From contig CAMZDH010000024.1 in assembly GCA_947305345.1 (NCBI GenBank), positions 1-7,816 on the forward strand: DNA of 7,816 nt, read 5' to 3'. Shown one piece after another: positions 1-5,747 of this stretch. This DNA is from an uncultured Lachnospiraceae bacterium. Lineage in GTDB: Bacteria; Bacillota; Clostridia; Lachnospirales; Lachnospiraceae. Within the stretch, counting starts at the first letter, position 1, and every line of letters starts with the position of its first letter. The notes under the pieces were generated by a model that saw only the letters and a list, made by a program, of their open reading frames with translations, did not search any database and was not told the DNA's origin. The translations under genes and the position numbers were made by a program.

Positions 1-491
1 TTCATGAGGGAGATCAGCAAAACGTACACGATGAAGATCACGAGCCGAAGCCCGCCTTCGATGAGCGCGATCAAATATTCATTCGCGATCCAGCGCCGGA
101 GAATGTTCGCGAGCACCGTCGGCAGCACGATAAACAGGCCGACCGCGAAAAGGACCGCGATCACGATCGTCACGGCCATGCCGCCCTTCGAGATCTGCTC
201 CGGTTCCTGTCCGTCCTCCGTCTCGATTGCCTTGTTTGAAGACCAGCTGAGCGTCTTCATGCCGAGGATCAGCGATTCGACGAGCGAGACCGCGCCGCGG
301 ATGAACGGCCAGCCCGCCCATTTGTGCTTTTCCGCAAACGATGTCACGGTCTCTTCCATGACTTCGATCGTCTGATCGGGCTTCCGGACCGCGACGGCAT
401 AACGCTTTCGATTCCGCATCATGATGCCCTCCATAACGGCCTGTCCGCCGATGCCGGAAAAACACTTTTTGACCTTTGCCTCTTTTTTCAT
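1..491 (-). CDS. DUF1385 (YqhQ-like) membrane protein, C-terminus cut by the window edge
   Basis: The first 163 codons are present, starting at the ATG at 491-489 behind a purine-rich ribosome site (AGAGGGCGG); the frame stays open to the left edge. Residues 15-26 read GGQAVMEGIMMR, the signature of the DUF1385/YqhQ family. A basic, soluble N-terminal part (1-100) is followed by two strong hydrophobic segments at about 104-130 and 138-163, so this is an inner-membrane protein, and family members carry further membrane segments beyond this point. The family has no established biochemical role; B. subtilis YqhQ is only loosely characterised. The gene follows rpmE by 90 nt with a terminator between them. 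In many Clostridia the order rpmE, DUF1385, prmC, prfA is found, so prmC and prfA may lie beyond the left edge (inference). I see no obvious promoter of its own, so it may depend on read-through from rpmE. Confidence 0.93.
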   Translation of the reverse strand, partial: MKKEAKVKKCFSGIGGQAVMEGIMMRNRKRYAVAVRKPDQTIEVMEETVTSFAEKHKWAGWPFIRGAVSLVESLILGMKTLSWSSNKAIETEDGQEPEQISKGGMAVTIVIAVLFAVGLFIVLPTVLANILRRWIANEYLIALIEGGLRLVIFIVYVLLISLM

Positions 492-515
492 TGAACCGCC
501 CTCTTAAACCGCTCT

Positions 516-568
516 AAAACAGAAAAATTGCCACGGTGAAGCAGATTTCTCCGCAAGACCGTGGCAAT
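516..568 (-). terminator. Rho-independent terminator after rpmE
   Basis: On the minus strand an 11-bp perfect stem (ATTGCCACGGT at 568-558 pairing with ACCGTGGCAAT at 537-527) closes a 20-nt loop and runs into a T-rich tract (TTTTCTGTTTT, 526-516). It begins 13 nt after the rpmE stop. The loop is longer than usual for an intrinsic terminator, so it may be leaky, which would let transcription continue into the DUF1385 gene. Confidence 0.82.
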
Positions 569-581
569 TCTTCAAAACAGA

Positions 582-788
582 CTATTGATTTTCGACGCCG
601 TATTTCTTGTTGAAGCGCTCGATACGTCCCTTCGCGGACACCGCTCTCTGCTGACCGGTATAGAAGGGATGGCACTTGGAGCAGGTCTCAACATGGATCT
701 CGCTCTTCGTGGAACGGGTCTTGAAGGTGTTCCCGCAGTTGCAGGTCACCGTACATTCGACGTATTTCGGATGGATGCCTTCTTTCAT
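582..788 (-). CDS. rpmE: 50S ribosomal protein L31, zinc-binding type
   Basis: This encodes a 68-residue L31, the usual length of type A L31. Four cysteines in the family's zinc positions (C16, C18, C36, C39) mark it as the zinc-containing (C+) form, not the zinc-independent paralogue made under zinc limitation. Hallmarks seen are MKEGIHP at the N-terminus, [10 protein letters not shown] around 36-45 and RFNKKYG near the end. L31 sits on the large subunit and contributes to an intersubunit bridge with the 30S head. The start at 788 is chosen because AGAGGTGAG (800-792) sits directly upstream and the protein then aligns with the family; the open frame continues to 872 but that part is leader. 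The gene follows the terminator of the DUF4364 operon and is followed by its own terminator, so it is probably mainly monocistronic, with a possible regulated leader. Confidence 0.98.
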   Translation of the reverse strand: MKEGIHPKYVECTVTCNCGNTFKTRSTKSEIHVETCSKCHPFYTGQQRAVSAKGRIERFNKKYGVENQ

Positions 789-808
789 TTTCTCACCTCT
801 CATTATTT

Positions 809-827
809 GCCTGGTTTCCGACCAGGC
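809..827 (-). promoter_or_regulatory. Hairpin in the rpmE leader (candidate L31 autoregulatory leader)
   Basis: A perfect 7-bp stem (GCCTGGT with ACCAGGC) with a five-base loop (CGGAA on the transcript) ends nine bases before the AGAGGTGAG ribosome site. It has no T-tract after it, so it is not a terminator. L31 autoregulation through the rpmE leader is known in E. coli, and leader structures upstream of L31 genes have been proposed in other bacteria. Whether this short hairpin belongs to such a class is inference. Confidence 0.4.
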
Positions 828-843
828 GCTTGTGAACCAATAG

Positions 844-872
844 ACTTTATCATAAAAAAATGGAAAAAGCAA
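844..872 (-). promoter_or_regulatory. Possible rpmE promoter, overlapping the upstream terminator
   Basis: On the minus strand TTGCTT (872-867) and TAAAGT (849-844) are 17 nt apart, a moderate sigma-A match. The -35 lies inside the hairpin, and the spacer includes the T-tract of the preceding terminator. It would give an rpmE leader of roughly 50 nt containing the 809-827 hairpin. The hexamers are not strong, so the call is tentative. Confidence 0.35.
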
Positions 873-883
873 GCACTTTTTCC
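854..883 (-). terminator. Rho-independent terminator ending the DUF512-der-plsY-CYTH-DUF4364 operon
   Basis: On the minus strand GGAAAAAG (883-876) pairs perfectly with CTTTTTCC (869-862) around a 6-nt loop, followed by one A and a run of seven T (860-854). It lies 43 nt after the DUF4364 stop codon and is the end point of the middle operon. Confidence 0.85.
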
Positions 884-926
884 TTGGGATTCTGTCTGGA
901 TGCGTTCTGAAGACGCCCGCCCGGCT

Positions 927-1439
927 TCAGATCAGCTGCTTCATCACGTAGGCGTAGATCGCGTCCGCATTGTCCTTGAGATGCTCGGAAAGCACCTTGG
1001 CCTGCTCTTCCGTCGGGACGGACAGGCTCATTTCGAAGAGCGTCGACTTGCCCTCGCGGACCTTGACGTGCGCCATATAATCGAACTCCGGCGTCTTGTA
1101 ATAATCGACGACCACGCCGGTCTCGGTGCGGAGCTGGAACTTGTTCTCCTCGATGTAACGGTCCATGTCGGCCTTGACGGTCTCCGACAGGTCGTTCTTG
1201 AAATAATACAGGACCTCGTCGCCCTCTTTCCCGAGCTCGTAATGTTCGGCCTCGTGGATCGTTTCCGACGTGATGAGATGCGCGTCGACGAGCGCCTGCA
1301 GGACCTCCTGGAACTTGAAATAGTTCGTATAGCCGTTCTGCTCGAAAAAAGTCCATAACTGAGCGTTGGAAAGCGGAAAATTCACTTTCTTCAGGAGATA
1401 CAAAATCATTAACTTGTAGAGAACTGCAGGTTCCATCAT
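927..1439 (-). CDS. DUF4364 family protein (putative winged-helix regulator)
   Basis: The product is 170 residues. The N-terminal half (about 1-75) looks like a winged helix-turn-helix: a helix ending YKLMILYLLKKVNFPLSNAQ, a WTFFEQNGYTNYFKFQEVLQAL segment in the recognition-helix region, then a hairpin with ITSETIHEAEHYELGKEG. The C-terminal half is alpha/beta and ends in a charged helix. Overall pattern and length match DUF4364, a family I know mainly from Clostridia and usually annotated as a PadR/MarR-like DNA-binding domain; I know of no proven target. Two ATGs are adjacent (1439 and 1436); the first is preferred because AAAGGAG lies 9 nt upstream. It follows the CYTH gene by 24 nt with no terminator, so it is the last gene of the operon. 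It could regulate the operon or rpmE, but nothing in the sequence shows this. Confidence 0.9.
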   Translation of the reverse strand: MMEPAVLYKLMILYLLKKVNFPLSNAQLWTFFEQNGYTNYFKFQEVLQALVDAHLITSETIHEAEHYELGKEGDEVLYYFKNDLSETVKADMDRYIEENKFQLRTETGVVVDYYKTPEFDYMAHVKVREGKSTLFEMSLSVPTEEQAKVLSEHLKDNADAIYAYVMKQLI

Positions 1440-1463
1440 GTTGCTCGGCTCCTTTAGTTCAAT

Positions 1464-1916
1464 CTAACACGAAAACCCGTTCAGCGCAAGATACGAATTG
1501 TGGTAGCGGCGGTCGTAGGTCACATCTTCTCCGAACCAATCCGGCGGCGTGAACGCAAGCGCTTCCTCGACCGTCGGGAACTCGACTTCCGCCATCACGA
1601 GCCCCTCGTGCGCCCCGTGAAACACGTCAAGCTCGATCGTATAGGGACCGAACGGGATCCTGTAGCGCCGCTTTTCGACGACCCGCCCGTCGCGCTTTTC
1701 CTTAAGATGCCGGTAGGACGATTCATTGAGCGGAAGGTTGTACTCCTCGCGGGAAAGCATTCCCGGTCCTTTGTACGTCAGGTAAAACGCGTCCCCGTCC
1801 TGCCGGACCCGGATGATGGGATCGACGGAAAGATAGGCCTGCTCCATCTCCGCATAGGGGTAGTTTTCCAAGCCCTCCGGGAACCGTTTCACCGCGAACT
1901 TCCGCTCGATCTCCAT
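1464..1916 (-). CDS. CYTH-domain protein, probable triphosphatase
   Basis: This is a compact 150-residue single-domain CYTH protein. The family's diagnostic ExExK motif is at the very N-terminus (E2, E4, K6). Other expected tunnel residues are visible in order: R36 and R38 (RVR), K49 (YLTYKG), E57/E58, the basic KRRYR strand (82-86), E95/D97 (ELDVF), E110/E112 (EVEF), and a C-terminal YHNSYLAL. CYTH enzymes form a closed beta tunnel and hydrolyse triphosphate substrates with a divalent metal; characterised small bacterial members act on inorganic tripolyphosphate or thiamine triphosphate, and some larger ones are adenylate cyclases. The substrate cannot be read from this sequence. The start codon lies 2 nt after the plsY stop and its AAGGAG site lies inside the end of plsY, so translation is probably coupled. 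It occupies the place where gpsA often follows plsY in related genomes. Confidence 0.92.
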   Translation of the reverse strand: MEIERKFAVKRFPEGLENYPYAEMEQAYLSVDPIIRVRQDGDAFYLTYKGPGMLSREEYNLPLNESSYRHLKEKRDGRVVEKRRYRIPFGPYTIELDVFHGAHEGLVMAEVEFPTVEEALAFTPPDWFGEDVTYDRRYHNSYLALNGFSC

Positions 1917-1918
1917 CT

Positions 1919-2569
1919 TCAGGACTCCTTTTTCTTGTGTCCGAAGCGGTTTTCGGTCCCGCTGAACAGCCGTTTGATGTTGCTCCGGTGCCGGAGGATG
2001 AGTAAGGCCATCAGGACCGCGACCATGATCAGGAATTCAATGAAGACCGGGCTTTCGAACGGCGATACGAACGTCCGGTAACCGTAGACGAGCGCAAGCG
2101 CGACGACGCCGAGCGCCGTCGTGATCGAGGCGTGCGACACATAGCCCGTCGTCACGGCGACGAAGAAAAACCAGACGAGACCGATGCCGGTGCTCAAAGG
2201 ATCCCAGGCGAGCGCCCAGCCGAGCGTCGTCGCGACGCCCTTTCCGCCCTTGAACTGGAGCCAGCAGGGATAATTGTTGCCGAGCGCGACGCCAAGCGCC
2301 ACGTAAAGGAGGTAGACGATCCAGTACGGATCGCCCTTGAAAATGAGCCGCACCGCGAGACAGGGAAGAAACGCCTTCAGCGCGTCAAAAAAGAGCACGA
2401 TGAGACCGCCCTTGAGGCCGAAGACCCGGAGCGCGTTGGTCGCGCCCGTATTGCCGGACCCTTTCGTCCGGATGTCGACGCCCCGGCTCCTTCCGTAGAG
2501 ATACCCCGTTTGAAAGAGCCCGAAGCCGTAGCCGATAATCACACAGAGAATGCGTATCAGAATCGTCAT
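1919..2569 (-). CDS. plsY: Acyl-phosphate:glycerol-3-phosphate acyltransferase PlsY
   Basis: PlsY is an integral membrane enzyme that moves the acyl group from acyl-phosphate to the sn-1 position of glycerol-3-phosphate, the first committed step to phosphatidic acid in most Bacillota. The product has 216 residues, near the top of the usual range. Hydrophobic segments lie at about 1-24, 54-75, 83-100, 115-140, 147-164 and 172-193. All three family motifs are present: GSGNTGATNALRVFG (37-51), KGGKGVAT (107-114), and R193-H194...N197-I198...R200-L201...G204...E206. One departure is visible: the segment before motif 2 reads GNNYP (97-101), where the family usually has GHxYP or GHxFP. The start ATG overlaps the der stop as ATGA, so the two are translationally coupled. 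The C-terminus is short and basic. Confidence 0.97.
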   Translation of the reverse strand: MTILIRILCVIIGYGFGLFQTGYLYGRSRGVDIRTKGSGNTGATNALRVFGLKGGLIVLFFDALKAFLPCLAVRLIFKGDPYWIVYLLYVALGVALGNNYPCWLQFKGGKGVATTLGWALAWDPLSTGIGLVWFFFVAVTTGYVSHASITTALGVVALALVYGYRTFVSPFESPVFIEFLIMVAVLMALLILRHRSNIKRLFSGTENRFGHKKKES

Positions 2570-3888
2570 CTTTGTTCCTTTTCACTTCGTTCACGGATGA
2601 TGAATTTCAACGGCGTTCCCATGAAGCCGAACGCCTGCCGGATCTGGTTTTCCAGATACCGGACATAGGAAAAATGCATCAGTTCCTTGTCGTTGACGAA
2701 CAGGACGAAGGTCGGCGGCTTCACGCTGACCTCGGTCGCGTAAAAGATCTTGAGCCGTCTTCCCTTGTCTGACGGCGGCTGCTGCAGGACCGTCGCGTCG
2801 TTGATGATCTCGTTCAGAACGCCCGTCGCGATCCGAAGGTTCTGATTCGCGATGACCGTGTCGATCATGCTGAACAGTTTTTCGACGCGCTGGCCGGTCT
2901 TCACGGAAATGAAAAGGAGCTGCGCATAGGGAATGAACGACAGGGTCTTTTTGATGTCCTCGGTAAACCGGTAGATGGTCTTGTCGTCCTTTTCGACGAG
3001 ATCCCATTTGTTGACGACGATGATGATGCCCTTGCCCCGCTCGTGCGCGATCCCGGCGATCTTCGCGTCCTGCTCGGAAACGCCGAGCGAAGCGTCCAGC
3101 ATGAGGAGAACCACGTCGGAGCGCTCCACGGCCGCGACGGCGCGGATGATCGAATAACGCTCGATCTCCTCCTCCACGCGGCTCTTTCTCCGAAGGCCCG
3201 CGGTGTCGATGAAAACGTATTCCTTCCCCTCCCGCGTGATCACGGTGTCGATCGCGTCTCTCGTCGTGCCCGCGACGTCGGAAACGATCGCGCGCTCTTC
3301 GTTCGCGAGACGGTTGACGAGGGAGGATTTTCCGGTGTTCGGCTTTCCGATGATCGCGATCCGCGGCCGGTCGTCGTCCGGCTCCTCGTCCGTTTCCGGC
3401 AGCGCGACTTCAAAGACGCGCTCCCGAAGGTCGCCGAGCCCCTTTTTCGAGATCGCGGAGATCGCGACCGGCTCGCCGAGTCCGAGGTTGAAGAATTCGT
3501 AAACGTCGTATTTCTGCTTCACAAAATCGTCGACCTTGTTGACCGCGAGGACGACGGGTTTCTTGGACTTCCGAAGCAGCGCCGCGACGCCTTCGTCCGC
3601 GTCGGTCAGCCCCTGCTTGCAGTCCGTCAGAAAGACGATCACGTCCGCGGTCGCGATCGCGATCTCGGCCTGCGCACGCATTTTGCTTAAGAGAACGTCC
3701 TTCGACTCCGGCTCGATGCCGCCGGTATCGATCAGCGTGAACGTGTGATCAAGCCAGGTAGCGGTCGCGTAAATGCGGTCCCGGGTCACGCCGGGCGTGT
3801 CCTGTACGATCGAGATGTTCTCTCCCGCCAGAGCGTTGAATAATGTGGATTTTCCGACGTTCGGCCGTCCGACGACTGCGATGACCAT
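2566..3888 (-). CDS. der: Ribosome biogenesis GTPase Der (EngA), double GTPase
   Basis: Der is a double-GTPase needed for 50S subunit maturation; it binds the ribosome from the cytoplasm. The 440-residue length is typical. First G domain: P-loop GRPNVGKS (7-14), DTPGVTRDR switch region (30-38), DTGG (54-57), NKVD (117-120), SAISKKG (144-150). An acidic linker (EEPDDD) follows at about 168-173. Second G domain: GKPNTGKS (181-188), DVAGTTRDAID (204-214), DTAG (228-231), NKWD (293-296) and SVKTG (328-332, where SAKTG is commonest). The KH-like C-terminal domain spans about 350-435 and contains RRLKIFYATEVSVKPPTFVLF. The start at 3888 lies 8 nt from the DUF512 stop, with a TGAGGT site overlapping that stop. 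All catalytic motifs are intact. It is followed by plsY with a 4-nt overlap. Confidence 0.99.
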   Translation of the reverse strand: MVIAVVGRPNVGKSTLFNALAGENISIVQDTPGVTRDRIYATATWLDHTFTLIDTGGIEPESKDVLLSKMRAQAEIAIATADVIVFLTDCKQGLTDADEGVAALLRKSKKPVVLAVNKVDDFVKQKYDVYEFFNLGLGEPVAISAISKKGLGDLRERVFEVALPETDEEPDDDRPRIAIIGKPNTGKSSLVNRLANEERAIVSDVAGTTRDAIDTVITREGKEYVFIDTAGLRRKSRVEEEIERYSIIRAVAAVERSDVVLLMLDASLGVSEQDAKIAGIAHERGKGIIIVVNKWDLVEKDDKTIYRFTEDIKKTLSFIPYAQLLFISVKTGQRVEKLFSMIDTVIANQNLRIATGVLNEIINDATVLQQPPSDKGRRLKIFYATEVSVKPPTFVLFVNDKELMHFSYVRYLENQIRQAFGFMGTPLKFIIRERSEKEQR

Positions 3889-3896
3889 AAGATACC

Positions 3897-5246
3897 TCAG
3901 AGTTCGTATTTTCCGTGTGTAAGATCGATGTCCGCCTTCGTCAGCCGTCCCGCCATCGCGTGAACGGTCGAACGCGCGTCCCCTCTCAAAATATAGACTT
4001 TCACGCCGAGTTTTTCTTCGAGCTCGGTCCGTGTCATGTCGTCCAGAAAGACTTCCTCGCCGCTCCGGAACATGCAGTTCGGCAGGATCACGCCGTCATG
4101 GAGCGGCCTCCCGGAAAGCTGCTTCAAAAGATCCTGCCCGGTGACGAGTCCCGCGACCGTCACGGTCTCTCCGAAAAAGTCGTTCCGGATCGCGACGACG
4201 TCGTTCTTGTGTCCCGGGAACTTTTCGTTGACCATGGAAAGGACCTTTTCAAGAAGCGGTGCCGCGAGCGCGCCCGTCGCGAAGATATAATGCGTTTTCG
4301 CTCCGTCCTTTTTCATCCTGCGGACGGCCTTTTCGGCGTCCGTCAGCATTGAACGCGCCATGCCGACGCCATTTTCGAGCTGCAGGTACCCGTCGTAGCG
4401 GCTTTCCTCAGGAAAATCGCGGCCCGCGGTGAGATAGAATTCGTCGCTCGCGTGCACGAAATGCAGTCCCTTTTCCTGAAAAGCCTTTTTCTGCCATTTT
4501 TCCGCGAGGTCGATGACCGCTCCGGCCTCCTTTTTCGTAAACGGTTCGAAGTGCGTCAGCCCCTCGCGGTATTTCGTAAGTCCGACCGGCACGATGCTGA
4601 GCGACTCGAGGACCGGCACGTACCGGTAAAGGTCGGAAAGCGTCCGCTCCAGCTCCTTGCCGTCGTTGTAGCCCTTGCAGAGCACGATCTGCGCGTTCAT
4701 GTGCAGCCCTGCCTCGTAGAATCTGTCGAGGTAGGCGAGCACCTTCCCCGCGAAGCGGTTGTGCAGCATTTTGCAGCGGAGCTCCGGGTTCGTCGTGTGG
4801 ACGGAAATGTTCATCGGCTCCATGTGGTAGCGGCAGATCCGGTCGACGTCCGCTTCCTTCATGTTCGTCAGCGTGATGTAGTTCCCCTGCAGGAACGACA
4901 GCCGGGAATCGTCGTCCTTAAAATACAGCGTCGGACGGAGCCCCAGCGGCATCTGGTCGATGAAGCAGAAAATGCACTGGTTCGAGCAGCTCCGGTAATC
5001 GCTCATCAGGTCGTTTTCAAAGACGAGGCCAAGGTCCTCGTACTCGTCCTTCTCGACGTCGATCTCCCATTCCTCCCCGTCCGGCTTCCGGACGATGAGC
5101 GTCAGTTCCTCCTGCCGCGTCAGCTCCCGCCAGTCAAAGACGTCCTCGACGGAAAAGCCGTCGACGGACACCAGGACGTCGCCGGGCGCGATGCCGACCT
5201 CTTCCGCGATCGATCCGGATTCAATTTTGACGATCCTATGCTCCAT
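3897..5246 (-). CDS. DUF512 family protein: PDZ domain plus radical-SAM domain
   Basis: With the start at 5246 the product has 449 residues, in the usual range. Residues about 4-65 form a PDZ-like domain (SGSIAEEVGIAPGDVLVSVDG). C87, C91 and C94 form the CxxxCxxC motif that binds a radical-SAM [4Fe-4S] cluster, in the context RSCSNQCIFCFIDQMP typical of the family; the rest is the DUF512 region ending with VFLDDMTRTELEEKLG. Members probably make a radical from S-adenosylmethionine; no substrate is established to my knowledge. The frame is open back to an ATG at 5309, but those 21 extra codons run through the rpsT terminator. I therefore use 5246, despite a weak ribosome site (AGGG at 5253-5250, only 3 nt away). 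It heads a tight operon with der and plsY, a recurrent pairing in Clostridia that hints at a ribosome- or envelope-related role (inference). Confidence 0.94.
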   Translation of the reverse strand: MEHRIVKIESGSIAEEVGIAPGDVLVSVDGFSVEDVFDWRELTRQEELTLIVRKPDGEEWEIDVEKDEYEDLGLVFENDLMSDYRSCSNQCIFCFIDQMPLGLRPTLYFKDDDSRLSFLQGNYITLTNMKEADVDRICRYHMEPMNISVHTTNPELRCKMLHNRFAGKVLAYLDRFYEAGLHMNAQIVLCKGYNDGKELERTLSDLYRYVPVLESLSIVPVGLTKYREGLTHFEPFTKKEAGAVIDLAEKWQKKAFQEKGLHFVHASDEFYLTAGRDFPEESRYDGYLQLENGVGMARSMLTDAEKAVRRMKKDGAKTHYIFATGALAAPLLEKVLSMVNEKFPGHKNDVVAIRNDFFGETVTVAGLVTGQDLLKQLSGRPLHDGVILPNCMFRSGEEVFLDDMTRTELEEKLGVKVYILRGDARSTVHAMAGRLTKADIDLTHGKYEL

Positions 5247-5266
5247 TTTCCCTGTTCTTGAGATAG

Positions 5267-5301
5267 AAAAAGAGACCCAGGCGGCTGCGAGGGTCTCTTT
5301 T
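5267..5301. terminator. Bidirectional-type terminator after rpsT
   Basis: AGAGACCC (5271-5278) pairs with GGGTCTCT (5291-5298) around a 12-nt loop, and flanking A and T runs extend the stem. On the minus strand it lies about 10 nt after the rpsT stop and runs into TTTT then CTATC, so it ends the rpsT transcript. The T-run on the plus side would also allow function in the other direction, but no rightward gene needs it. The DUF512 gene starts 21 nt beyond it with no clear promoter between. Confidence 0.9.
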
Positions 5302-5311
5302 CTTTGCACCT

Positions 5312-5575
5312 TTATGCCATTGCATCAACTGCTTTTGCAAGGCGGCCGACTTTTCTGGATGCGGTATTCTTGTGAAGCACACCCTTCGTCGATGCCTTCT
5401 GGAGCTTGACCTCGGCTTCTCTGAATGCCTGATTCGCAGCTTCCTTGTCGCCAGATTCGATCGCTGCGTAAACCTTCTTGACGTAGGTCCGGACTTCGGT
5501 CTTCACGGCCTTGTTCCTTGCAGCTCTTGCATTACTGACGAGCACACGCTTTTTCGCAGATTTGATATTTGCCAT
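5312..5575 (-). CDS. rpsT: 30S ribosomal protein S20
   Basis: S20 is a helical primary-binding protein of the 30S body that contacts 16S rRNA. The 87-residue product starts MANIKSAKKR, the family's N-terminus, has basic helices throughout, and ends with HKNTASRKVGRLAKAV, the expected C-terminal helix region. The start is fixed by a strong GGAGGTG ribosome site (5586-5580), 4 nt from the ATG. An open frame runs back to 5659, but its extra 28 codons are the untranslated leader. It has a strong promoter of its own, a leader of about 90 nt that can fold, and a terminator close behind, all consistent with a heavily expressed and possibly autoregulated gene. It is the first gene of the leftward cluster. 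Confidence 0.98.
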   Translation of the reverse strand: MANIKSAKKRVLVSNARAARNKAVKTEVRTYVKKVYAAIESGDKEAANQAFREAEVKLQKASTKGVLHKNTASRKVGRLAKAVDAMA

Positions 5576-5666
5576 GCGGCACCTCCGTATATTTTTTTGA
5601 ACGCATTCCGGTAGAGGGTTCGGCCTGCATTCGTCACGGACACGTTGACGCCTCCGCAAACATACC
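5576..5666 (-). promoter_or_regulatory. rpsT 5' leader with a candidate stem-loop
   Basis: The transcript from the predicted promoter has a leader of about 90 nt. By eye it can form a nested arm: TTTGC (5660-5656) with GCAGG (5628-5624, two G-U pairs), then CGTCA (5650-5646) with TGACG (5636-5632), with a possible outer pair at 5668-5664 and 5619-5615 that may fall partly before the transcription start. An A-rich single-stranded stretch (about 5598-5590) precedes the ribosome site. S20 represses its own synthesis in E. coli; whether this leader binds S20 is inference. Confidence 0.35.
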
Positions 5667-5671
5667 CTTGA

Positions 5672-5699
5672 ATAATAACATACTTTTTTTGTTTGTCAA
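5672..5699 (-). promoter_or_regulatory. Strong sigma-A promoter of rpsT
   Basis: On the minus strand a perfect -35 TTGACA (5699-5694) is followed by 16 nt and the -10 TATTAT (5677-5672), which matches TATAAT at five of six bases and carries an extended -10 TG one base upstream. The expected start is near 5665-5666. The spacer is A-rich (seven A in a row), and A-tracts in helical phase lie directly upstream. Confidence 0.88.
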
Positions 5700-5703
5700 G
5701 CGG

Positions 5704-5747
5704 TTTTGCCTGATTTTGCTTGATTTTGCACGAGTTTTGACGGATTT
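5704..5747. repeat. Helically phased T-tracts (A-tracts on the rpsT strand), with a tandem TGATTTTGC
   Basis: Runs of four T start at 5704, 5714, 5724 and 5735, and a run of three at 5745, giving spacings of 10, 10, 11 and 10 bp. TGATTTTGC is repeated exactly at 5711-5719 and 5721-5729. On the rpsT strand these are A-tracts starting just upstream of the -35. Phased A-tracts are known to bend DNA, and A-rich sequence there can act as an UP element, so this probably strengthens the rpsT promoter (inference). Confidence 0.7.

Noticed and set aside
789..872. A longer L31 start at 872 (96 residues)
   Set aside because: The extra codons overlap the hairpin and the previous terminator's T-tract, and the family starts at MKEGIHP, which has its own ribosome site.
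906..931. Hairpin TCTGAAG/CTTCAGA across the DUF4364 stop codon as a terminator
   Set aside because: The 7-bp stem has a 12-nt GC-rich loop but no T-tract; a much better terminator follows at 854-883.
561..1358. Long rightward open frame (265 codons) across rpmE and the DUF4364 gene
   Set aside because: It runs antisense through two recognised genes, their terminator and a leader, has no family signature, and looks like a chance open frame.
3043..3690. Rightward open frame (215 codons) opposite der
   Set aside because: Antisense shadow of the two G domains of Der, with shadow-type composition and no start signals.
4452..5261. Long rightward open frame (269 codons) opposite the DUF512 gene
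   Set aside because: It is an antisense shadow caused by GC-rich third positions: composition is dominated by Arg, Val, Asp and Leu, there is no ribosome site, and it covers a clearly conserved gene.
5247..5309. A longer DUF512 start at 5309 (470 residues)
   Set aside because: The extra codons lie in the rpsT terminator stem and its T-tract, carry no family similarity, and have no good ribosome site; the PDZ domain begins right after the 5246 ATG.
5576..5659. A longer S20 start at 5659 (115 residues)
   Set aside because: GGAGGTG directly precedes the ATG at 5575 and MANIKSAKKR is the normal S20 N-terminus; the upstream part is leader RNA.
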